From Acidimicrobiia bacterium (GTDB lineage: Bacteria; Actinomycetota; Acidimicrobiia; Spongiisociales; UBA5794), in contig JAOZMA010000040.1 in assembly GCA_029934555.1 (NCBI GenBank), forward strand, positions 1 to 12,230: a stretch of DNA of 12,230 bases, read 5' to 3'. Shown here piece by piece: positions 6,493 to 11,308 of the stretch. Under the pieces are notes generated by a model. It was given only the letters and a program-made list of their open reading frames with translations, made no database searches and had not been told where the DNA came from. The first letter of the stretch is position 1; the number at the start of each line of letters is the position of its first letter. The position numbers and the translations under genes were made by a program.

Positions 6493-7371
6493 TCATTTCC
6501 TCCTGCGGCGGCTCTTCTTCTTGCTGGCGTTCTCCGACGGGCCCTTCTTTTCGGGTTCCCCGTCCTCCGGCGGCGTGTCCGGTGGGAGCGCCGGCTTCTT
6601 CTTGTCGTCATCATCTCCGCGTTCATCCAAGCGCAGGATCAGGGCTTGCTGCCCGACCCTGAAGAGGTTGGATGTTGCGAAATAGATTCCGAGTCCGGCG
6701 GTGAGCGTCCATGAGATGAATCCGAAGAAGAGAGGCATAATCTTCATCGCTGTCTGCATCGACTGCGCCGTCTGGGACTGTTCTTTGTCGTCCTTCTTCG
6801 TCTTCGTGGTCTGAAGCTGCTGGTAGAAACCGGCGGCCACGATGAGGATGATCAAGAGGATGTAGGGGAGTGCGGTGAGGAAGTCGCCGCTCTTGATCGC
6901 ATCCGGGACAACGGAGCTCGGTGATGCCGTGAGATCCATACCCAGGAACGTGGTGTTGATGGCCTCGGTACCGTCACCGATGTACTTCGATGTTGCTGCG
7001 CCACCACCGTCCGGTCGCTGAATGCTTCGCAGCACGGAGAACAGGGCGAACCAGAGAGGCATCTGGACGATCATCGGGAGGCATCCGGCGGCCGGATTGA
7101 CGCCGCGCTCCTGGTAGAGGGCCATCAACTCTTTGTTGAGCTCTTCTTTGTCCCCCTTGAGTTCCTTCTGAAGACGCTTGACCTCCGGCTGGATCTCCTG
7201 CATCGCCTTCATCGACCGGGTCTGCTTCAGGGTCAGAGGGAACAGAACGAGCGAGATCGCCAGCGTGAGCAAGATGATCGCGATACCAAGATTTGGAATA
7301 AATTGGTAGAAGAAGTTAAGGACCCCTCCGAGGAGGTCGAGGAGGAGATTCCATGGATTCAGGGAGGTCAT
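6493..7371 (-). CDS. yidC: Membrane protein insertase YidC (Oxa1 family)
   Basis: YidC inserts and folds membrane proteins, alone or with SecYEG. The 292-residue protein has the short Gram-positive-type build without a large periplasmic domain. Hydrophobic segments lie at about residues 8-48, 97-115, 164-184 and 208-240. The cytoplasmic hairpin after the first helix (LKQTRSMKAMQEIQPEVKRLQ) carries Arg52, where the groove arginine of the family sits. NPAAGCLPMIVQMPLWFALF at 92-111 is a strong family signature. The C-terminus is charged and ends SKKKSRRRRK, a basic tail of the kind that contacts ribosomes. I see no lipobox. ATG at 7371 overlaps the yidD stop (ATGA), and a GAGGG lies about 6 bases before it. 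The last codons carry the jag ribosome binding site. Confidence 0.96.
   Translation of the reverse strand: MTSLNPWNLLLDLLGGVLNFFYQFIPNLGIAIILLTLAISLVLFPLTLKQTRSMKAMQEIQPEVKRLQKELKGDKEELNKELMALYQERGVNPAAGCLPMIVQMPLWFALFSVLRSIQRPDGGGAATSKYIGDGTEAINTTFLGMDLTASPSSVVPDAIKSGDFLTALPYILLIILIVAAGFYQQLQTTKTKKDDKEQSQTAQSMQTAMKIMPLFFGFISWTLTAGLGIYFATSNLFRVGQQALILRLDERGDDDDKKKPALPPDTPPEDGEPEKKGPSENASKKKSRRRRK
6499..6504 (-). promoter_or_regulatory. Ribosome binding site of jag inside the end of yidC
   Basis: AGGAGG on the minus strand forms part of the last Arg codons of yidC. Its spacing is 8 bases to the ATG at 6490 and 2 bases to the ATG at 6496, which is why the shorter jag start is chosen. Confidence 0.7.
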
Positions 7372-7658
7372 GCGTCGCCCTCAGCGTTCGTGTTCTCGTG
7401 TTCGTATTGGCCCGGTTCCGGGACGGGATCGTATCCACCCTCATGGAACGGCTGGCACCGTCCGATGCGTTTGACGGCCATCCACGACCCACGACCCGCT
7501 CCGTGGAGACGGATCGCGTCGTACCCATACTTCGAGCAGGAGGGATAGTACCGACAATTACCCCCGAAAGCGGGAGAAAGCACCTTCTGATAGACCCGAA
7601 TCGAACCCATGAGCATCAAGGCCGCCGGCGATGGCGCCTGCTCTTGGTCGCTGCTCAT
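7368..7658 (-). CDS. yidD: Membrane protein insertion efficiency factor YidD
   Basis: This is a 96-residue YidD family protein (UPF0161), thought to help YidC-dependent insertion at the inner face of the membrane. The family core is complete: RVYQKVLSPAFGGNCRYYPSC at residues 21-41, KYGYDAIRLHGAGRGSWMAVKRIGRCQPFHEGGYDPVP at 43-80, and the conserved cysteines C35, C41 and C68. The N-terminal hydrophobic stretch PAALMLMGSI could lie on the membrane as an amphipathic helix. ATG at 7658 overlaps the rnpA stop by 4 bases (ATGA), with GAGGAG upstream in the rnpA 3' end. It overlaps yidC by 4 bases at its own end. Confidence 0.95.
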   Translation of the reverse strand: MSSDQEQAPSPAALMLMGSIRVYQKVLSPAFGGNCRYYPSCSKYGYDAIRLHGAGRGSWMAVKRIGRCQPFHEGGYDPVPEPGQYEHENTNAEGDA

Positions 7659-7975
7659 CGATTCTCCTCATCTCGTTCGCTCTCGGCGATCGCACTCCCC
7701 AGTCCGTAGACCAGGTGCTCAAAACCCATCGTGGCGACGTCGGGAGACGCGACCACGACGTACGCCGTGTCCTGCCTCAGCTCAACTCGAATCAAAGCCT
7801 CGCGCAGACGGCGCTTGGCTCGGTTTCTCTGGACCGCACCGCCGACCCGTCGCGAGGCAACGATCCCCACTTGCGGAGCTCCCATCTCTCCGCCGGCACA
7901 GATCACTCTGATCCCTCCAGATCGGGCCGATCGGCCGGTGCGAAAGACGGCAGAGAACTGCTCCGTCGAGCGCAG
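7655..7975 (-). CDS. rnpA: Ribonuclease P protein component, start codon uncertain (candidate CTG)
   Basis: RnpA is the basic protein cofactor of RNase P, which removes tRNA 5' leaders. The family RNR signature is clear (RNRAKRRLRE at residues 50-59 of this model), with PQVGIVASRRVGGAV before it. The conserved N-terminal part (LRSTEQFSAVFRTGRSARSGGIRV) is encoded directly upstream in the same frame, yet the first ATG/GTG/TTG in frame is GTG at 7906, which would cut it off and leave only 83 residues. The frame stays open upstream through rpmH to a TGA at 8129-8131 with no canonical start. I place the start at CTG 7975, giving 106 residues, a normal family length. AAAGGGA on the minus strand (7991-7997), right after the rpmH stop, is a possible ribosome binding site, though 15 bases from this CTG. 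Non-canonical initiation or a base error are both possible. The end overlaps yidD by 4 bases. Confidence 0.75.
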   Translation of the reverse strand: MRSTEQFSAVFRTGRSARSGGIRVICAGGEMGAPQVGIVASRRVGGAVQRNRAKRRLREALIRVELRQDTAYVVVASPDVATMGFEHLVYGLGSAIAESERDEENR

Positions 7976-7997
7976 AGAGACGAACGGTCGTCCCTTT

Positions 7998-8132
7998 CTA
8001 TGCGGTGAGACGGTGGCGTCCCTTGAGGCGTCGTCTCTTGATGACGGCGCGTCCGGAACGTGTCCGCATACGGGAGCGGAATCCGTGCTTGCGCTTGCGG
8101 CGCCGCACGTTCGGTTGATAGGTACGCTTCAT
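7998..8132 (-). CDS. rpmH: 50S ribosomal protein L34
   Basis: This is a complete 44-residue L34 running from MKRTYQPNVRRRKRKHGF to KGRHRLTA, a textbook match in length and sequence. It is very rich in Arg and Lys, as expected for a protein buried in 23S rRNA of the large subunit. It is read from ATG at 8132 to TAG at 7998, with a modest AGGGA sequence about 9 bases upstream. It is the first gene of the minus-strand cluster (rpmH-rnpA-yidD-yidC-jag-rsmG-parA-parB) and is divergent from dnaA, the usual bacterial arrangement. I found no convincing minus-strand -35/-10 pair for it. Confidence 0.97.
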   Translation of the reverse strand: MKRTYQPNVRRRKRKHGFRSRMRTRSGRAVIKRRRLKGRHRLTA

Positions 8133-8231
8133 AGTGAGGTATCCCTGCTTGGGAGGTCGCGATACGACCGGGAAGATTGCGGACGCCTGAATCCTACGTC
8201 GTTTGCTGTCCTAACGATCTCTTCAGACCGA

Positions 8232-8280
8232 GAACGCGAAGTCGCGCGACTGAACGCGAAATCCAGACACCGAACGCGAA
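8232..8280. repeat. Iteron-like array: three GAACGCGAA repeats with exact 20-bp period
   Basis: GAACGCGAA occurs at 8232-8240, 8252-8260 and 8272-8280, each start exactly 20 bases after the last, so roughly the same face of the helix. A weaker unit at 8212-8231 keeps AACG in register and shares CAGAC with the second unit. The array lies about 100-150 bases upstream of rpmH and about 145 bases upstream of the candidate dnaA promoter. It looks like a multi-site operator or initiator-binding array, but the bound protein is unknown. Confidence 0.75.
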
Positions 8281-8424
8281 ACATGGTTGGCTCTCATTCG
8301 AGGGGATTCTTAGCCTTTCTCCACTTCTTCCCAATATTTCCCACCTCTGATAACCCTTGCGGGATAAGAGTTAGCGTCGTTCGATCGTTGTTCTGATCCG
8401 TCGATACCGTGCTATTTCCCGTTC

Positions 8425-8454
8425 TTGCCGGTCCGTTGTCCCCGGACATATACT
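8425..8454 (+). promoter_or_regulatory. Candidate dnaA promoter
   Basis: TTGCCG (8425-8430) and TATACT (8449-8454) are separated by 18 bases and point toward dnaA. Transcription would start near 8461 and give a leader of about 150 bases that contains the DnaA boxes at 8547-8579. That placement would suit DnaA autoregulation. The call rests on consensus similarity only. Confidence 0.45.
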
Positions 8455-8546
8455 CGCCGCCGCTCCCCTTTAAATGGCCGCACTTCCCCGTATAGATCTC
8501 GGGTCCGCGACGGCACTCAGGGAGCGGGCCAGGACGAGAGAACGAT

Positions 8547-8579
8547 TTTTCCACAACCTGTGGACAGGTGTGTGGACAG
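8547..8579. promoter_or_regulatory. DnaA-box cluster upstream of dnaA
   Basis: TTTTCCACA lies on the plus strand at 8547-8555. CTGTCCACA lies on the minus strand at 8559-8567 and again at 8571-8579, the two spaced exactly 12 bases apart. Each is one base from the actinobacterial TTGTCCACA or the general TTATCCACA box. The cluster sits 31 bases before the dnaA start, so it may serve DnaA autoregulation, origin function, or both. Confidence 0.75.
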
Positions 8580-8609
8580 GGCATATAGAGGTTGAGAGGA
8601 GCATCAAGA

Positions 8610-9980
8610 GTGGCTGAATTACGCTCGGCGACCGCGGAGTGGGAGACCTTTCATCAGCAGGTGCGCCGCCGGGTGACGCCGGCCGCATGGCAGACCTGGA
8701 TCGAGCCGCTCGACTCCACCATCGAGGATGGCAGCCTCCATCTGGTCGCTCCCTCCGACTTCCATTACCGCTGGGTCGGGGATCGCTATCTGCCGGCACT
8801 CCAAGAAGCAGCTCTGGCCACCCTCGGTCTCGAAGTGGAGCTCACTGTGGTTCCGACCGTCGCAGAGACTCCTCTTGAGGTTGCCTCGGGACCGAGCCCC
8901 CTCCAGGTTCCCCTACCGATCGACACGGACGACCCCACGCGATCGCGGGCGAACGATCCCCGTCTCGTTCCGAAGTACACGTTCGACAATTTCGTGGTCG
9001 GACAATCGAATCGCTTTGCCCACGCAGCGTCGCTCGCCGTCGCCGAACAACCCGGTAGCCACTACAACCCTCTGTTCATCTACGCGAACGCCGGTCTCGG
9101 CAAGACACATCTCCTCCACGCCGTTGGCCACCACCGGATCGAACTCGATCCGACCGCCGTCGTTCGCTATGTCTCTTCCGAGCAGTTCTTCAACGAATTC
9201 ATCAACGGGATTCGAAGGAAGCGGATGGATGAGTTCAAGGAGCGCTATCGCACCATCGACGTGCTCCTTCTCGACGACGTTCAGTTCTTCGAAGGCAAAG
9301 AACAGATCCTCGAGGAGTTCTTCCACACGTTCAACAGCCTGTATGAGGCAGGGAAACAGGTCGTGATCAGCTCCGATCGTCACCCGAAGCACCTCTCTAC
9401 GCTCGAAGATCGTCTGAGGAGCCGTTTCGAGTGGGGTCTTCTTACCGATATCCAGAGCCCCGACATCGAGACCCGTCTCGCCATCCTCAGGAGGAACGCA
9501 GAGTTCGCTCCTGCACCGGTCCCATCCGACGTGATGACGTTCATCGCAGAGAACGTCCATCAGAACATCCGCGAACTGGAAGGTGCTCTGACCCGGGTCA
9601 CCGCATTCGCTTCCCTGACGGATGAGGTGATCACACTCACGATGGCTCAAGATGTCCTCTCCGACATCGTCGAACCCGATCGTGTCGTACCCCTCACGTC
9701 CGACCGGATCATCCAGATCACCGCGGAATACACGTCAACGACTGTGGAACAACTCACCGGTCCCAGCAGAAAACAGCCTCTCGCGAGGTACCGACAGATC
9801 GCCATGTACCTCTGCCGGGAGCACACAGACCTCTCACTACCGAAGATCGGGGCATGTTTCGGTGGGCGCGATCACACGACGGTCATCCACGCCGTTGAGA
9901 AAGTGAAAACGCTCATGAGGACCGATATGGAGGTCTTCGATCACGTTTCAGAGCTCGGCCAACGCCTGAGGACAACATGA
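8610..9980 (+). CDS. dnaA: Chromosomal replication initiator protein DnaA
   Basis: This 456-residue AAA+ initiator binds the DnaA boxes flanking its own gene and melts oriC. Domain I is at about residues 1-85 (WETFHQQVRRRVTPAAWQTWIEPL), followed by a rather short linker to about 118. Domain III, about 119-335, begins YTFDNFVVGQSNRFAHAA and contains Walker A (A)GLGKTH at 161-167, Walker B LLLDDVQFF at 219-227 and the sensor region ISSDRHPKHL. Domain IV, about 362-456, contains the signature PLARYRQIAMYLCREHT and the DNA-reading GGRDHTTVIHA at 418-428. GTG at 8610 is preferred over the in-frame TTG at 8592 because GGAG at 8598-8601 is 8 bases before it and the added six residues resemble leader. 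A DnaA-box cluster lies immediately upstream, suggesting autoregulation. Confidence 0.98.
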   Translation: MAELRSATAEWETFHQQVRRRVTPAAWQTWIEPLDSTIEDGSLHLVAPSDFHYRWVGDRYLPALQEAALATLGLEVELTVVPTVAETPLEVASGPSPLQVPLPIDTDDPTRSRANDPRLVPKYTFDNFVVGQSNRFAHAASLAVAEQPGSHYNPLFIYANAGLGKTHLLHAVGHHRIELDPTAVVRYVSSEQFFNEFINGIRRKRMDEFKERYRTIDVLLLDDVQFFEGKEQILEEFFHTFNSLYEAGKQVVISSDRHPKHLSTLEDRLRSRFEWGLLTDIQSPDIETRLAILRRNAEFAPAPVPSDVMTFIAENVHQNIRELEGALTRVTAFASLTDEVITLTMAQDVLSDIVEPDRVVPLTSDRIIQITAEYTSTTVEQLTGPSRKQPLARYRQIAMYLCREHTDLSLPKIGACFGGRDHTTVIHAVEKVKTLMRTDMEVFDHVSELGQRLRTT

Positions 9981-10063
9981 CCGATATCCACACCTTCCTC
10001 TCGTCTCGTTTCCACTCTGTTGATTACTGTGTGTTTATTCACAAACCATGTGGATTCGGAAAC

Positions 10064-10079
10064 CCGTTGACCTCAACGG
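10064..10079. repeat. 16-bp dyad symmetry element inside oriC
   Basis: CCGTTGA (10064-10070) and TCAACGG (10073-10079) are exact reverse complements with CC in the centre. A two-base centre is too tight for a stable hairpin, so a dimeric DNA-binding protein is more plausible. It lies between the DnaA boxes at 10049-10057 and 10090-10098. No known motif is recognised. Confidence 0.6.
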
Positions 10080-10089
10080 ATCCCTCCCT

Positions 10090-10150
10090 TTGTCCACAAT
10101 CCACAATGCCTACTACTACCACTACCGTTTGTAATTGAAAAGAACAAGAA
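10090..10150 (+). promoter_or_regulatory. Probable basal unwinding element: DnaA box, DnaA-trio and AT-rich segment
   Basis: Downstream of the boxes TTGTCCACA and CAATCCACA (10090-10105) come ATGC, then the triplets CTA-CTA-CTA-CCA-CTA at 10110-10124 (TAG repeats on the other strand), then AT-rich sequence at 10127-10150. This order (DnaA box, short spacer, DnaA-trio, AT-rich melting zone) is that described for Bacillus subtilis, where DnaA loads onto one single strand from the trios. Function here is inferred from that likeness. Confidence 0.7.
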
Positions 10151-10167
10151 GCAGGGGATGAACAACT

Positions 10168-11247
10168 GTGCGTATCCGAGCCGAACGTGATGACCTCGCC
10201 GACGTCCTGACCAGGGCGGGCCGAGCGGTTGGAAGCCGTTCACCTCTTCCGATCCTTCAAGGGCTCCTGTGTGAGGTCGAGGGAGGACGTCTTCAGGTGA
10301 CGGGGACGGACAATGAAGTGACCGTGAGGACATACCTCGAAGTCGAAGGACTCGAGGATGGATCCACGGTGATCCCGGCCAAGCTCGCCGCCGACGCCGT
10401 GCGCAAGCTTCCAACGGGAGCGGTCTCTGTCACAGCTTCCGATGGAGAAGTCGAGATCACCGGGAACGGACCGCGATTCAGACTTCGTGAGTTGAGTGTT
10501 GGAGACTTCCCAACGATCGACGACAAGCTGCCGGCCGACACGATCGACGTGGTTGGAGAGACCCTCGTCAAGGCATTGAGTCAGGTAGGAATCGCCGCTT
10601 CCGGGGACGAGGCCCGACCCACGCTCACCGGTGTTCTGTTCGAGGAGAACGACGGGGGGCTCCGGCTGGTCGCAACAGATTCGTATCGACTGGCTGTGCG
10701 CGACGTGCTCGGAATCGGAGCAACCGGTTCGAAGCTGGTCCCGTACCGGGCGTTGAAAGAGCTCGGAAGAACGGTCGGAGACGGGCCGATGAAGGTAGCT
10801 CTTGGTGATAGAGAGGCTGTGTTCATCACCGATCAGGGGAGACTGACGGTACGGATCATCGATGCGGCATTCCCGAAGTATCGGCAGCTCCTGCCCGACT
10901 CCTATCCGAATCGTCTCGAGGTCTCGAAGAAGAGCCTTCTCGAAGCGGTCGGAAGAGCGGCGCTCGTCGCAGAGGATCACATACCGGTCCGCCTCAATCT
11001 CCACGAAGGGGGAGTCGAACTCAGTGTCATCCGACAGGAGGTCGGAGAAGAGACCGAGCACATCGAGGGGAAGTACGAGGGCGAGGAGATGACGATCGCC
11101 TTCAACACGAGGTATCTCACAGAGGGTGTCGGGGTCATCGACTCAGACACCGTCATCCTCGAGACGATCGACGCGCTGAAGCCGGGTCTTCTCCATGGTG
11201 TAGGGGATGAGGATTTCCGATATCTCCTGATGCCGGTTCGTCTCTAG
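10168..11247 (+). CDS. dnaN: DNA polymerase III beta subunit (sliding clamp)
   Basis: The clamp is a head-to-tail dimeric ring that tethers DNA polymerase III to DNA. The 359-residue protein is the usual three-domain form, with each domain about 120 residues (roughly 1-117, 118-238, 239-359). It starts MRIRAERDDLADVLTRAGRAV and has the typical SPLPILQGLLCEV stretch, LVATDSYRLAVRD in the second domain, AAFPKYRQLLP at the start of the third, and the family C-terminus YLLMPVRL, which lines the peptide-binding pocket. The GTG start at 10168 follows AGGGG at 10153-10157; a nearby ATG at 10158 is in another frame. It is slightly shorter than the average clamp but has no visible gap. It lies just after oriC and 61 bases before recF. 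Confidence 0.97.
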   Translation: MRIRAERDDLADVLTRAGRAVGSRSPLPILQGLLCEVEGGRLQVTGTDNEVTVRTYLEVEGLEDGSTVIPAKLAADAVRKLPTGAVSVTASDGEVEITGNGPRFRLRELSVGDFPTIDDKLPADTIDVVGETLVKALSQVGIAASGDEARPTLTGVLFEENDGGLRLVATDSYRLAVRDVLGIGATGSKLVPYRALKELGRTVGDGPMKVALGDREAVFITDQGRLTVRIIDAAFPKYRQLLPDSYPNRLEVSKKSLLEAVGRAALVAEDHIPVRLNLHEGGVELSVIRQEVGEETEHIEGKYEGEEMTIAFNTRYLTEGVGVIDSDTVILETIDALKPGLLHGVGDEDFRYLLMPVRL

Positions 11248-11308
11248 CAAGTAGCAGTTCGATCACTCCCGACGCAGCGATTGAGGCGACGATGACGCGA
11301 GGTGATTG

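Larger units (their letters stand above)
8133..8609. other. Divergent regulatory region between rpmH and dnaA (477 bp)
   Basis: No supported gene lies here; the open frames across it overlap promoter and DnaA-box signals and show no family features. It holds, left to right, the rpmH leader, a three-copy 9-mer with 20-bp period (8232-8280) with a 10-bp palindrome GTCGCGCGAC (8241-8250) between copies one and two, a comparatively AT-rich stretch around 8310-8400, a candidate sigma-70-like promoter for dnaA (8425-8454), and DnaA boxes (8547-8579). This makes it the upstream half of a probable bipartite origin. Confidence 0.7.
9981..10167 (+). other. oriC: Origin of replication core (oriC) between dnaA and dnaN
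   Basis: The 187-base gap contains DnaA boxes ATATCCACA (9984-9992), TTATTCACA (10035-10043, full match to TTWTNCACA), GAATCCACA on the minus strand (10049-10057), TTGTCCACA (10090-10098, the exact actinobacterial box) and CAATCCACA (10097-10105, overlapping the last by 2). They are followed by a CTA trinucleotide run and an AT-rich segment. Its place between dnaA and dnaN is the standard position in Streptomyces and Mycobacterium. The parS site and parAB nearby fit an origin domain. With the box cluster before dnaA this forms a bipartite origin. Confidence 0.88.

Noticed and set aside
7904..7906. GTG at 7906 as the true rnpA start
   Set aside because: It would remove the conserved N-terminal segment of about 23 residues that is encoded in frame just upstream and give an unusually short protein.
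8000..8128. Thermus-like rnpA extension running through rpmH
   Set aside because: The frame is open across rpmH but contains no ATG, GTG or TTG, and openness is expected by chance opposite Arg/Lys codons.
8232..8280. CRISPR array
   Set aside because: The repeats are only 9 bases with 11-base spacers and no cas genes; the pattern fits protein-binding sites.
8349..8373. Imperfect dyad around TAACCC-TTGC-GGGATA as a terminator
   Set aside because: The stem needs bulges and mismatches and has no T-run, so it is too weak to annotate.
7731..8396. Plus-strand 221-residue open frame over rnpA/rpmH
   Set aside because: Antisense to two clear housekeeping genes; composition is not protein-like.
8294..8584. 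Minus-strand 96-residue open frame between rpmH and dnaA
   Set aside because: It covers the candidate dnaA promoter and DnaA boxes and shows no family similarity I recognise.
8913..9650. Minus-strand 245-residue open frame inside dnaA
   Set aside because: Shadow frame opposite the highly conserved AAA+ domain.
10240..11061. Minus-strand 273-residue open frame inside dnaN
   Set aside because: Shadow frame opposite a complete clamp gene.
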